DNA from: Micromonospora echinospora
GTDB taxonomy: Bacteria; Actinomycetota; Actinomycetes; Mycobacteriales; Micromonosporaceae
Assembly: GCF_900091495.1 (NCBI RefSeq)
Contig: NZ_LT607413.1
Location: 6,401,001 to 6,465,000 of the forward strand
Reading direction: 5' to 3'
Length of the DNA: 64,000 nucleotides
Numbering within the stretch: position 1 is the first letter of the stretch; every line of letters starts with the position of its first letter. Made by a program: the position numbers and the translations under genes. Shown here in pieces: positions 1-9,427 of the stretch. The notes beneath the pieces were generated by a model, which was not told the DNA's origin, searched no databases, and saw only the letters and a list, made by a program, of their open reading frames with translations.

Positions 1-352
1 GCACCCGGATGACCATGGGGACGCTGAGCGCGCCCCGGGTGCGGTTGCGGATCTTCGCCACGTGCGAGGCGATCTGCTCGAACGCCGGGTACGCGAACGC
101 GTCGAACTGCATCTCCACCACCGGTCGCAGCCCGGACATGGCCAGGCCGACCGCGAAGCCGACGATGCCGGCCTCGGCCAGCGGGGTGTCGAAGCAGCGC
201 TTGTCGCCGAAGCGGGCCAGCAGCCCGTCGGTGATTCGGAAGACGCCGCCGAGCTGGCCGACGTCCTCGCCGAAGACGAGCACCCGGTCGTCGTCGGCCA
301 TCGCGTCGGCGAGCGCGGCGTTGAGCGCCTTCGCCATCGTGGTGGCGGCCAT
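1..352 (-). CDS. 2-oxoacid dehydrogenase E1 beta subunit (partial, C-terminus outside window)
   Basis: N-terminal ~117 residues of a thiamine-dependent E1 beta (transketolase-type pyrimidine-binding) subunit. The visible protein begins MAATTMAKALNAALADAM and continues through GEDVGQLGGVFR and the segment TPLAEAGIVGFAVGLA, all typical of branched-chain/pyruvate E1 beta. The ATG overlaps the stop of the upstream E1 alpha gene (ATGA), so the two are translationally coupled and should form the alpha2beta2 heterotetramer that decarboxylates a 2-oxoacid onto lipoyl-E2. The gene runs off the left edge, so an adjacent E2 cannot be checked. The divergent Lrp-type regulator just upstream of the operon favours a branched-chain 2-oxoacid role. 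This is inferred from context. Confidence 0.9.
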   Translation of the reverse strand, partial: MAATTMAKALNAALADAMADDDRVLVFGEDVGQLGGVFRITDGLLARFGDKRCFDTPLAEAGIVGFAVGLAMSGLRPVVEMQFDAFAYPAFEQIASHVAKIRNRTRGALSVPMVIRV

Positions 353-1512
353 CAGTTCTCCCCCTCCCGGTCGGCGTCGGCGGCCAGCTCGGCACGAACC
401 TGTTCGCGCTGCTCCCGCAACTGTGGGGTGGGCTCGGCGTAGACGTGGTCGAAGAGGCTGAGCGGGTCGACGGCGGGCTTGTCGTGCATGCGCGTCCGCA
501 GGTCGGCGGCGTACGCCTCGGCCTCGGCGGTGACCGCCGCGACCGCCGCGTCGTCGAGGACCCCCCGGGCGCGCAGGTACGCCTCCAGGCGCACGATCGG
601 GTCCCGGTCGCGCCACACCTCGACCTCGGCGCCGTCGCGGTAGCGGGTGGCGTCGTCGGCGTTGGTGTGCGGCTCCATCCGGTAGGTGTGCGCCTCGACG
701 AGGTAGGGGCCCTTGCCGGCGCGGGCGTGCGCGACCGCGCGGGTCAGCACGGCGAGCACGGCGACCGGGTCGTTGCCGTCGACCTGCTCGGCGGGGACGC
801 CGTATCCGACGCCCTTGTAGGCCAGGGACGGCGCGGCGGTCTGCCGGGACAGCGGGACGCTGATCGCGTACTTGTTGTTCTGGACGAAGAAGACCACCGG
901 GGCCTTGAAGACGGCGGCGAAGTTGACCCCCTCGTGGAAGTCGCCCTCGCTGGTCGCGCCGTCGCCGATGAAGGCCAGCGCGACGGTGTCCCGCCCCTGG
1001 TGCGCCTCGCCGTAGGCGAGACCGGCGGCGTGCACGCACTGGGTGGCCAGCGGGGTGCACTGCGGCGCGGTGTGCCGGGCGGCCGGGTCGTAGCCGCAGT
1101 GCCAGTCGCCGCGCAGCAGGGTGAGCACCTCGACCGGGTCGATGCCCCGGGAGACCAGCGCCGTCGACTCGCGGTAGGTCGGGAAGACCCAGTCGTCCTC
1201 CCGCAGGGCGAGCACCGCGCCGACCTGGCAGGCCTCCTGCCCTCGCGAGGAGGGGTAGACGGCGAGCTTGCCCTGCTTGGTCAGGGCGGTGGACTGGGCG
1301 TCGAAGCGGCGGCCGACGACCATGCGCCGGTGCATTTCCCGCAACTGGTCGAGGTCGGGTTCGGTGAGGGTGGTGGGCAGCGGCGTGCCGCTGGGGTCGA
1401 GCATGCGGACCGGCTCCGCGCTGGGCAGCAGCTCGCGCGCCGGGTCGGGCGGGGTGGCCGCGCGACGGGAGGGCGACGGTGCCCGGCGGACCGCCCGAGA
1501 TGTGGTCGTCAC
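352..1512 (-). CDS. 2-oxoacid dehydrogenase E1 alpha subunit (branched-chain type)
   Basis: A 386-residue thiamine diphosphate-dependent E1 alpha. The ThDP motif is clear: GDGATSEG in mid-protein followed about 25 residues later by QNNKYAIS (GDG...NN). The C-terminal part carries the HTNADDATRYR segment seen in branched-chain E1 alpha proteins. The first ~35 residues are Arg/Ala-rich and probably disordered. The GTG start has GGAGG eight bases upstream. The gene is the first of a leftward operon with E1 beta (ATGA overlap). It lies about 100 bases from a divergent Lrp/AsnC gene, an arrangement known for bkd operons controlled by BkdR-like proteins. The substrate (branched-chain oxoacid rather than pyruvate) is inferred from that regulator. 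Confidence 0.9.
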   Translation of the reverse strand: MTTTSRAVRRAPSPSRRAATPPDPARELLPSAEPVRMLDPSGTPLPTTLTEPDLDQLREMHRRMVVGRRFDAQSTALTKQGKLAVYPSSRGQEACQVGAVLALREDDWVFPTYRESTALVSRGIDPVEVLTLLRGDWHCGYDPAARHTAPQCTPLATQCVHAAGLAYGEAHQGRDTVALAFIGDGATSEGDFHEGVNFAAVFKAPVVFFVQNNKYAISVPLSRQTAAPSLAYKGVGYGVPAEQVDGNDPVAVLAVLTRAVAHARAGKGPYLVEAHTYRMEPHTNADDATRYRDGAEVEVWRDRDPIVRLEAYLRARGVLDDAAVAAVTAEAEAYAADLRTRMHDKPAVDPLSLFDHVYAEPTPQLREQREQVRAELAADADREGEN

Positions 1513-1616
1513 GGCGGAACCTCCTGGACGTGTGGTGGCCCTATGCTCGACGGTGCGGATGGTTGACTCAAGATCAATGCAAAAGCCGGGACGTTTGGCC
1601 GTCAGGAGGCGAATCA

Positions 1617-2123
1617 GTGAGCCAGAATGACCAACCGGGCGTCGAGTTGTCCGCCGGGGCGGGACGAACGGCCCACCCGCTCGACGAGGTGGACCGGCAG
1701 ATCGTCGCTGAACTGGTCGGCGACGGCCGGATGTCGATCCGGACGCTCGCCGAACGGGTACACGTGTCGCGCACCAACGCCTACGCCAGGATCGAGCGGT
1801 TGCTGCGGGACGGGGTGATCACCGGATTCGCCGCGCAGGTCGCCCCGGAGCAGGCCGGGCTGGGCACCTCCGCGTACGTCGCGTTGACGATCGAGCAGAA
1901 CACCTGGCGCGAGGTGTCGGCGCAGCTGGCCCGGGTGCGCTACATCGCGCACGCCGCGCTGCTCGGGGGTGACCACGACGTGCTGGCGCTGGTTCGCGCG
2001 CCGGACAACGCGGCGCTGCGGGACGTGGTGCTGGGGCAGGTGCAGAGCATCCCGGGGGTGAAGTCCACCCGCACCTGGCTGGTCTTCGAGGAGTTCGACG
2101 GCACCCACAGCCCGTGGGCCTGA
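1617..2123 (+). CDS. Lrp/AsnC-family transcriptional regulator
   Basis: A 168-residue feast/famine regulator. Residues ~20-75 form the winged helix-turn-helix (LDEVDRQIVAELVGDGRMS, then SRTNAYARIERL). The C-terminal half is the RAM ligand-binding fold (ALLGGDHDVLALVRAPD, then STRTWLVFEEF). An ORF extends upstream, but GTG at 1617 is preferred because AGGAGG lies seven bases before it and the family sequence begins soon after. It is divergent from the E1 alpha/beta operon and probably controls it in response to a branched-chain amino or oxo acid, as BkdR-type Lrp proteins do. The ~100-base gap, which contains an AT-richer stretch at 1562-1585, is the likely binding region. Confidence 0.88.
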   Translation: MSQNDQPGVELSAGAGRTAHPLDEVDRQIVAELVGDGRMSIRTLAERVHVSRTNAYARIERLLRDGVITGFAAQVAPEQAGLGTSAYVALTIEQNTWREVSAQLARVRYIAHAALLGGDHDVLALVRAPDNAALRDVVLGQVQSIPGVKSTRTWLVFEEFDGTHSPWA

Positions 2124-2155
2124 GCCGTGTCGCACCCGGTCCCTATCCTGGCCGG

Positions 2156-2443
2156 ATGGAGCTGGAGTTCAGCGGCGAGGTGCGGTACTGGCGCGGCCCG
2201 GCACCCTACCACTTCGTCGGCGTGCCGGCAGAGGAGAGCGCCGCATTGAAGGCCGCCTCGGCGGCGGTGACCTACGGCTGGGGGATGATCCCGGTGGCCG
2301 CGCGGGTCGGCGCCACCCGGTGGACGACCTCGCTGTTCCCGAAGGACGGCCGGTACCTCGTGCCGCTGCGGGACGCGGTGCGCCACGCGGAGGGGATCGC
2401 GCCGGGCGAGGTGGTCACCGTGCACCTCACCGTCGGCGGCTGA
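2156..2443 (+). CDS. DUF1905 domain protein
   Basis: A 95-residue single-domain protein with the DUF1905 pattern: an N-terminal ELEFSGEVRYWRGPAPYHFV strand pair, a central GWGMIPV segment, TSLFPKDGRYLVPL, and a C-terminal GEVVTVHLTV strand. The family is a small beta-barrel of unknown biochemical role. The ATG at 2156 starts the conserved domain directly; the longer upstream frame runs back into the end of the Lrp gene and is not conserved in character. It lies 32 bases after the Lrp gene on the same strand, so it could be co-transcribed, but no functional link is evident. Confidence 0.75.
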   Translation: MELEFSGEVRYWRGPAPYHFVGVPAEESAALKAASAAVTYGWGMIPVAARVGATRWTTSLFPKDGRYLVPLRDAVRHAEGIAPGEVVTVHLTVGG

Positions 2444-2571
2444 CCACCGCCGCGACCATGGCTCGCGGTCGCGTAGGAGTGACCGATCCGCTTGGCCGGC
2501 AACGCATAGCAGCTACTCGCCGACCCCTCACCCTCAGCCTGAGATGGATCTGCAGGATCCGACGAACCTAC

Positions 2572-5500
2572 CTAGATGTCGGTGAGCGGGAACGGCTCGT
2601 GGCGGGCGGCGGGATCGGGGGTGAGCGGCGCGAAGGCCACGGCGGCCGGGGCGTCGTGCCGCGCCAGCTCGGCCGCCAGGTCGGCCAGGACCGGCTTGCG
2701 GAACAAGGTACGCAGCGACAGCTGCGCCGACATGCGCTGGTTGACGGCGTGAACGAGCCGCGAGGCCAGCAGCGAGTGCCCGCCGAGGTCGAAGAAGTTG
2801 TCGTATGCCCCGACGCGGTCACGGCGCAGCACCTCCGCCCAGATGGCGGCCAGCTCGGCCTCCCGCCCGTCGCGCGGCGCGACGTAGGCGGCGTCGTCCG
2901 CCTGGTCCGGCGCCGGCAGGGCGCGGCGGTCGAGCTTGCCGTTGGCGGTCAGCGGCAGCCGGTCCAGCACCGTCCAGCGGGTCGGCACCATGTGCTGGGG
3001 CAGCCGCAGCCGCAGGTGGTCGCGGGCCGCCTCGGCGGTGGCGTCGCCGGCCAGGTAGCCGACCAGGTGCGGGTCGCCGGGCGAGTCCTCGCGCAACATG
3101 ACGGCCGCCTCGCGTACGCCGGGGACGTCCCGCAGGGCGCTCTCGATCTCGCCCGGCTCGACCCGGAAGCCGCGTACCTTGACCTGGTCGTCGGCGCGGC
3201 CGACAAAGTCGATCACGCCGTCGGCCCGGCGGCGGACCAGGTCGCCGCTGCGGTACATCCGCTCGCCCGGCCCCGCGTACGGGTCGGGGCGGAACCGTTC
3301 CGCCGTCAGCGCGGGCCGGTGCAGGTAGCCCCGAGCCAGACCGCTGCCGCCGATCCACAGCTCGCCCAGCACCCCGTCCGGCACCGGGTCGAGCCGGTCG
3401 TCGAGCACGTAGAACCGCGCGTTGGCGATCGGCCGGCCGATCGGCGGCAGCGCCGGCCAGCTGGCCGCGTCGGCGGTGGCCAGTGCGTACTGGCTGACCA
3501 CGTGCGTCTCGGTCGGGCCGTAGTGGTTGTAGAGGTATCCGCCGCCGAGGCCCACGAGCAGGGCGCGGACGCCGTCGTCGATCCGCAGCGCCTCGCCGGA
3601 GGTGACGATCTCGCAGCCGGACGCGGGCGGGGGTTCGTCCGTGGTCAGGCCCGCCGTCTGGTGCAGCACCGCCGTCGGCAGGAACGCGCGCCGTACGCCC
3701 TGTTCGGCGATGAGGCGGCGCAGCCCGCCAACGTCCCTGGCGCGTTCCTCGTCGATCAGCACCAGCGTGCCGCCCTGGCACAGGGTGCTCCAGATCTCGG
3801 TTGCGGACATGTCGAAGCTGATCGAGGCGAACTGCAGCACCCGCTCCGGCGCCGGGCTGCCGGGCGCGGCGTACCGGAGCTGCCAGTCGATCAGGTTGTC
3901 GAGGCAACGCCAGGTCTGGGCCACGCCCTTCGGCCGGCCCGTGGAGCCGGAGGTGTAGAGGACGTACGCGAGGTGGTCGGGCCCGGCGACCGGGCTGGGG
4001 TCGTCGGTGGGCTGTCCGGCCCAGCGTTCGCTGTCCGTGGCGAGGTTGACGGCAGGCGGCGCGCCGGCGACCTCGGTGACGGTCGCGGTGTCGGCGCCGG
4101 TGAGCAGGAGGACCGGGGCGCTGTCGTCCAGCATGTACGCGAGCCGCGGGGCGGGGTAACCCGGATCGAGGGGCAGGTACGCGCCGCCCGCCTTGAGGAT
4201 GGCCAGCAGCGCGACGATCAGGTCCGGCGACCGGCGCAGGCAGATCGCGACCAGCGAGTCGGGGCCGACGCCGAGGTCGCGTAGGTGGTGTGCGAGTTGG
4301 TTGGCGCGGGTGTTCAGGTCGCCGTAGCGCAGCGACCGTCCCTCGAACGTCACCGCGATCGCCTCGGGGTTGGCCGCCGCCCGCTCCTCGAAGCGCGCCC
4401 GGACGCCCTGCGTCACCGGCGACGTGGAGCGGTGGCGCACCAGCCGCTGCCGCTGCCGCGCGTCCATCAGGGACAGTTCGCTGATGGGCCGGTCGGGATG
4501 CTCCGCCATCTGGGTGAGGACGTGGTGGAGGTAGCGGGTGTGTTGGTGGGCGGTGGTGGGGTCGAACAGGGCGGTGGCGTATTCGAGGGTGCCGGTGATC
4601 CGGCCGTCGTGTTCGGTGAGGGAGAGGTTGAGGTCGAACATGGCGCTGGGGTGGGGGGTGGGCAGGGTGGTGACGTCGATGCCCGGCAGGTCGAGGTCGG
4701 TTTCCTCGTTGTTCTGCCAGGCGAACATGACCTGGAACAGGGGCGCGTGGGCGAGGTCGCGGGTGGGGTTGACGATTTCGACGACCTGTTCGAAGGGCAG
4801 GTCCTGGTGTTCGAGGGCGGTCAGTGACAGGTCGCGGACGCGGTGGAGTAGTTGGGTGACGGTGGGGTCGCCGTCGAGGTTGATGCGGAGGGCGAGGGTG
4901 TTGACGAAGAAGCCGATGAGGTCTTCGAGTTCGGTGCGGCGTCGGTTGGCGGTGGGGGTGCCGATGACGAGGTCGTGCTGCGCGGCGAGGCGGGACAGGA
5001 CGATGGCCCAGCCGGTGAGGAGGGTCATGAACAGGGTGCCGCCGCTGTGGTGGGTGAGGGTGTGCAGGGCGGCGGTGAGGTCGGTGTCGAGGTCGACGGG
5101 CAGGAGGGCGCCGTGGTGGTCCTGTTCGGCGGGTCGGGGCCGGTCGGTGGGTAGTTCCAGGAGTATGGGGGCGTCGGTGAGGGTGTGGCGCCAGTAGGTT
5201 TTCTGGCGGGTGAGGGTGGTGTCGGTGAGCCATTGGCGTTGCCAGGTGGCGTAGTCGGCGTAGTGGACGGCCAGGGGTGGCAGTGGGTTGGGCTGGCGTT
5301 GGTGGAATGCGGTGTAGAGGGTGCTGAGGTCGCGGGTGAGGACGCCCATCGACCAGCCGTCGGCGGCGATGTGGTGCATCGTGAGCAGGAGGATGTGTCG
5401 GTCGGGGGCGAGGGCGACGAGTCGGCCGCTGATGAGGGGGCCGGTGGTGAGGTCGAACGGGGTGGCGGCTTCTTCGTCCTGGATCTGGGCCAGACGGCTG

Positions 5501-8500
5501 CCGGCGTCGGTGTGGCCGGTGAGGTCGTCGGTGTGGAGGGTGAGGCCGACATCGGGTGGGTCGATGTGTTGGTGGGCGTCGGCGCCGTTGGTGACGAAGC
5601 GGGTACGGAGGGCTTCGTGGCGGGCGACGAGGGCGTCCAGGGCGGAGGTGAGGGCGTCGCGGTCGAGCCAGCCGTCCAGTTGGAGGGTCAGTGGCAGGTG
5701 GTAGGCCAAGCTGACCCTGCCCAGGCGTTCCAGGAACCACAACCGCTGCTGCGCGAACGACAGCTCCAGCGCCCCGGCGCGGTCGACCGGGCGGATCGGC
5801 GGCAGCACGTCCCGGCCGTCCGGCGTCAGCCGAGCGACGAACGTGGACAGCACCGGCGCCGCGAAGACCGCCGCCGGCGACATCTCCCAGCCCAGCGCCT
5901 GCCGGATTTTCGACACCAGGCGCATGGCGAGCAGCGAGTGGCCGCCCAGGGCGAAGAAGTCGTCGTGGCGGCCGACCCGCTCGACGCCCAGCACCTCCGC
6001 CCAGATTCCGGCGACCATCGTCTCCAACAGGCCCACCGGTTCGGCGTAGCCGCGCTGGCCGAACGCCTCCCCGTCCGGCGCCGGCAGGGCCGCCCGGTCG
6101 AGCTTGCCGTTGGGCGTCAGCGGCCACGCGGCGAGGTGGACGAACGCCGCGGGCACCATGTACTCGGGCAGCTCGGCGGCGAGCCGGTCGCGCAGCGCGG
6201 CGGCGGTCGGCGGCTGCCCGGCGGCGGCCAGGTGGTAGGCGATGAGCCGCTGGTGGCCGCTGGTGTCGGGCCGGGCGACGACGACGGCCTCGCGGACGCC
6301 CGGGCAGGCGGCCAGCCGGGCCTCGATCTCGCCGAGTTCCACCCGGAAGCCGCGGATCTTCACCTGGAAGTCGTCCCGGCCGAGGAACTCGACCTGCCCG
6401 TCCGGCAGCCGGCGGCCCAGGTCGCCGGTCCGGTAGAGCCGGTCACCCGGCACGAACGGGCTGGCGGTGAAGCGCTGTGCGGTCAGTTCGGGCCGGTTCA
6501 GGTAGCCGCGCGCCACGCCCGCGCCGCCGATCCAGATCTCGCCGACCACCCCGACCGGCACCGGCTCGCCGGCCGCATCGAGCAGGTAGACCCGCACGTT
6601 GGGCAGCGGCCGGCCGATCGGCAGGCGCACCACGTCGGCCGCATCGGCGGGGAGCAGGTGGCAGGTGCTGTCGATGGCGGCCTCGGTCACGCCGTACGCG
6701 TTGACGATCCGCACCCGCGGGCCGCACAGCGTCCGCAGCTGGACGGCGTTCGCCGCCGTCCACGCGTCGGAGCCGCAGACCACCGTCTCCAGGCCGGCGA
6801 GGGTTCCGCCGACGGCGTCCAGGTACGCCATCAGCGGGTTGAGCACCGCCGGCACGAAGTCGGCGAAGTCCACGTCGTGCTGGCGCAGCAGCGCGTGCAG
6901 GCCCGGGCTGTCCAGCAGCAGCGGGCGCGGGCAGAGCACGAGCCGCCCGCCGAAGCCCAGCGCGCGCACCACGTCGGCGGTGAACACGTCGAAGGAGAAG
7001 CTGGCCATCTGCAGGTGCGTCAGGCCGGGGCGCAGGTCGAACAGGCGCTCCCAGGCGGCGGCGACCGCCACCAACTGCCGGTGCTCCACCAGTACCCCGT
7101 TGGCGGCGCCGGAGGTGCCGGACGTGTAGATCACGTACGCCAGGTGGTGCGGGGCCAGGTCGGCGACGACCGGGCCGGTCGCCGGCAGGTCCGCCCAGGC
7201 CGCCGCGTCGAGGTCGAGGTCGACGACGGGGGTGTCGGTCCCGGCCAGCGCGGCGCGTAGCCGGTCGCGGGCCGGGCCGTGGGTCAGCGCCGCGACGGGC
7301 GCGCTGTCGGCCAGCATGTGGGCGAGCCGGTCGACCGGGTAGGCCGGGTCCAACGGCAGGTACGCGCCGCCGGCCTTGAGGACCGCGAGCAGGGCCACCA
7401 CCGTGTCCAGCGAGCGCTCGACGCAGATCGCGACCACCCGGTCGGGGCCGACGCCACGGTCGCGCAGGTGGTGCGCCAGCCGGTTGGCCCGCGCGTTCAA
7501 CTCGCCGTACGTCAGCTCTTCGTTGTCGAGGACGAGCGCCACCGCGTACGGCTCCCGCGCCGCCTGGGCCTCGACGAGGTGGTGCACGCACCGCCCCGGC
7601 GGGTACGCCACAGTCGAATCGTTGCCGTCCGCCAGCAGCCGGCGCCGCTCGGCGGGCGGCAGGACGTCGAGCCGGCCCGCCGCCGCGCCCGGTGCCCGCT
7701 CCAGCGCCTCGGCCAGGGTCTCCAGCGCCCGCTCGACCATCGCGCAGACGCGGTCGGCCGGAATCTCGGCCGTGGCGGCGACCGTCAGGACGAAGTCGTC
7801 GCCCAGGTCGTCGACGTCCAGGGCGAGGGGGTAGTTGCCGCGCGCGTCGGCGGCCAGGTAGGTCAGGTCGTCCGCGCCGACCGTCGCCGTGGTCTCGGGC
7901 TCGGCCGGCACCGCGGCGTGCCGGTAGTTCAGCAGGGCGGTGAACAGCGGCGCGGGCGGCGCCACCCCGCTGCACGACTGGGCCAGCGCCAGCGGCGTGT
8001 TCTCGTGCCGGATCAGCTCGGTCAGCGTCTCGTGGGTGCGCCGCACGGCGTCCGCGGCGCCGGTTTCGCCGAGGGTGACCCGCACCGGGAGGGTGTTGAT
8101 GAACGGCCCGAGCATCCGGTCGCTGCCGACGCCGCCCGGCGTCCGGCCGGACAGCACGGTGCCGAACACCACGTCCCGGCGGCCGCTGGTCCGGGCCAGC
8201 ACCTGCGCCCAGGCGGCGTGGAAGAGGCTGGTCACGCTGACCTGGAGGGCCTGCGCCCGGTCGCGCAGCCGCCGCGACAGGCCGGCGTCGACGCGTACCC
8301 GGGCATCGCGCATGGCGCGGCCGTCGCCGTGGATGTCGAGCAGGCCGAAGGGCGCGGTCGGTGCGTCGACGTCGGCGAGCATCCCGCGGAAGAACGCCTC
8401 CTGCGCCGCCCGGTCGACGCCGCGCCGGATCCGGGCGACGAAGTCGCGGAACGGCAGCGGTGGCGGCAACCGGTCGGCCTGACCGGCCAGGTGGGCCTGG

Positions 8501-9210
8501 ATCTCGGCGTTGAGCTGCTTGAGCGAGGTGTCGTCGATGATGTGGTGGATCAGCTCCAGGGCCAGCCACCTGCCGTCGCGCGGGTCGCGGGCGACCAGCA
8601 GCAGCAGGGGGGCATGGTCCAGGGGCAGGCGGCCGTACCGCCGATCGAAGTGTTCGCGCAGCTGCCGGCCCGGGTCGCCGCCCGCCGGGTCGAGCGTGAC
8701 CTCCTCCACCAGCAGGGGCACCCGCCGCCACACCACCTGAACCGGCTCGTTGACGCCCTGCCAGACGATCCCGGTGCGCAGGATGTCGTGCCGGGCGATC
8801 ACGGCCTCCAGCGCGGCCCGGTAGCGGTCGAGCCGGTCCCGGTCGGCGAAGCCGATCAGGCTGGTGACCAGGTACGGGTCACCGTCGCGGGCCATCAGGT
8901 GGTGGAACAGGATCCCTTGCTGCATCGGGGCCAGGGGATAGATGTCCTGGACGTTCGGCGCCCCGCCGGGGACCGTGGCGACGACCGCGTCGATCTCCCG
9001 CTGGCTCAGGTCGACCAGCGGCAGCATGTTCGGGGTGATCCGGGCGCAGTCGGCCGGGATCAGGTTCGGCGGGACCTCGGCCTGGCCCGGCCCGGCGCCG
9101 ACGGCGGTCGACAACGGCAGGGGACCGGACCAGTCCGGCAGGGGCTGGGTCTCTGCGGTTGTCCGTACCTGATCAGGGGCCGATTCGTGGAACGAATGAC
9201 CGTGCGGCAA
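2572..9210 (-). CDS. Two-module nonribosomal peptide synthetase (dual E/C-A-T-C-A-T), no thioesterase
   Basis: A 2212-residue NRPS. Approximate order: condensation domain (40-480), A1 (550-1040), carrier T1 (Ser in LGGHSLL near 1092), condensation domain 2 (1140-1570; MHHIAADGWS near 1280), A2 (1610-2095), T2 (LGGHSLL near 2142). The first C domain carries HHLMARDGD near residue 105, matching the HH(I/L)xxxxGD signature of dual epimerisation/condensation domains, and its second motif is HHIIDDT. Aligned by hand to GrsA PheA, the A1 pocket reads D-V-A-D-V-G-A-I-D and the A2 pocket D-M-T-F-V-S-H-V-V. I recall the first as arginine-type; the second shares H-V-V with proline codes. The protein stops at PFPLTDI, the usual opening of another C domain, with no TE. 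The start is TTG with GAGGGGG upstream. No MbtH, transporter or partner NRPS lies nearby. Confidence 0.95.
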   Translation of the reverse strand: MPHGHSFHESAPDQVRTTAETQPLPDWSGPLPLSTAVGAGPGQAEVPPNLIPADCARITPNMLPLVDLSQREIDAVVATVPGGAPNVQDIYPLAPMQQGILFHHLMARDGDPYLVTSLIGFADRDRLDRYRAALEAVIARHDILRTGIVWQGVNEPVQVVWRRVPLLVEEVTLDPAGGDPGRQLREHFDRRYGRLPLDHAPLLLLVARDPRDGRWLALELIHHIIDDTSLKQLNAEIQAHLAGQADRLPPPLPFRDFVARIRRGVDRAAQEAFFRGMLADVDAPTAPFGLLDIHGDGRAMRDARVRVDAGLSRRLRDRAQALQVSVTSLFHAAWAQVLARTSGRRDVVFGTVLSGRTPGGVGSDRMLGPFINTLPVRVTLGETGAADAVRRTHETLTELIRHENTPLALAQSCSGVAPPAPLFTALLNYRHAAVPAEPETTATVGADDLTYLAADARGNYPLALDVDDLGDDFVLTVAATAEIPADRVCAMVERALETLAEALERAPGAAAGRLDVLPPAERRRLLADGNDSTVAYPPGRCVHHLVEAQAAREPYAVALVLDNEELTYGELNARANRLAHHLRDRGVGPDRVVAICVERSLDTVVALLAVLKAGGAYLPLDPAYPVDRLAHMLADSAPVAALTHGPARDRLRAALAGTDTPVVDLDLDAAAWADLPATGPVVADLAPHHLAYVIYTSGTSGAANGVLVEHRQLVAVAAAWERLFDLRPGLTHLQMASFSFDVFTADVVRALGFGGRLVLCPRPLLLDSPGLHALLRQHDVDFADFVPAVLNPLMAYLDAVGGTLAGLETVVCGSDAWTAANAVQLRTLCGPRVRIVNAYGVTEAAIDSTCHLLPADAADVVRLPIGRPLPNVRVYLLDAAGEPVPVGVVGEIWIGGAGVARGYLNRPELTAQRFTASPFVPGDRLYRTGDLGRRLPDGQVEFLGRDDFQVKIRGFRVELGEIEARLAACPGVREAVVVARPDTSGHQRLIAYHLAAAGQPPTAAALRDRLAAELPEYMVPAAFVHLAAWPLTPNGKLDRAALPAPDGEAFGQRGYAEPVGLLETMVAGIWAEVLGVERVGRHDDFFALGGHSLLAMRLVSKIRQALGWEMSPAAVFAAPVLSTFVARLTPDGRDVLPPIRPVDRAGALELSFAQQRLWFLERLGRVSLAYHLPLTLQLDGWLDRDALTSALDALVARHEALRTRFVTNGADAHQHIDPPDVGLTLHTDDLTGHTDAGSRLAQIQDEEAATPFDLTTGPLISGRLVALAPDRHILLLTMHHIAADGWSMGVLTRDLSTLYTAFHQRQPNPLPPLAVHYADYATWQRQWLTDTTLTRQKTYWRHTLTDAPILLELPTDRPRPAEQDHHGALLPVDLDTDLTAALHTLTHHSGGTLFMTLLTGWAIVLSRLAAQHDLVIGTPTANRRRTELEDLIGFFVNTLALRINLDGDPTVTQLLHRVRDLSLTALEHQDLPFEQVVEIVNPTRDLAHAPLFQVMFAWQNNEETDLDLPGIDVTTLPTPHPSAMFDLNLSLTEHDGRITGTLEYATALFDPTTAHQHTRYLHHVLTQMAEHPDRPISELSLMDARQRQRLVRHRSTSPVTQGVRARFEERAAANPEAIAVTFEGRSLRYGDLNTRANQLAHHLRDLGVGPDSLVAICLRRSPDLIVALLAILKAGGAYLPLDPGYPAPRLAYMLDDSAPVLLLTGADTATVTEVAGAPPAVNLATDSERWAGQPTDDPSPVAGPDHLAYVLYTSGSTGRPKGVAQTWRCLDNLIDWQLRYAAPGSPAPERVLQFASISFDMSATEIWSTLCQGGTLVLIDEERARDVGGLRRLIAEQGVRRAFLPTAVLHQTAGLTTDEPPPASGCEIVTSGEALRIDDGVRALLVGLGGGYLYNHYGPTETHVVSQYALATADAASWPALPPIGRPIANARFYVLDDRLDPVPDGVLGELWIGGSGLARGYLHRPALTAERFRPDPYAGPGERMYRSGDLVRRRADGVIDFVGRADDQVKVRGFRVEPGEIESALRDVPGVREAAVMLREDSPGDPHLVGYLAGDATAEAARDHLRLRLPQHMVPTRWTVLDRLPLTANGKLDRRALPAPDQADDAAYVAPRDGREAELAAIWAEVLRRDRVGAYDNFFDLGGHSLLASRLVHAVNQRMSAQLSLRTLFRKPVLADLAAELARHDAPAAVAFAPLTPDPAARHEPFPLTDI

Positions 9211-9427
9211 CGTGCCCCCTCGACTCCTGCTGCCAACTGCTACCTCCCGCCGGGAAGTTCGTTCACGTTAGTTGACTGATCAAGCGAAGGCCAGAGTCGA
9301 TCTCCGGTTCCACCCCACCGACGCGTGAGCTGCGTGAAGCCGCGCGTGGCCGGGAAGTTCACCGGCGGCGTGCTCGCCGCGGCGGCGCGGGCCGGGGATC
9401 GCCCGACCCGCGCCGCCCGCCCGGGTG

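Noticed and set aside
2500..2574. NRPS stop at 2572 as a sequencing error hiding a longer protein
   Set aside because: Reading through the TAG in the same frame gives no condensation-domain sequence, so the end is real in this genome even if it arose by truncation.
2320..7260. Very long rightward open frames opposite the NRPS (654 and 691 codons)
   Set aside because: They are antisense shadows of high-GC coding DNA: Arg/Gly/Val/Gln-rich, with no domain signature, while the minus strand encodes clear NRPS motifs throughout.
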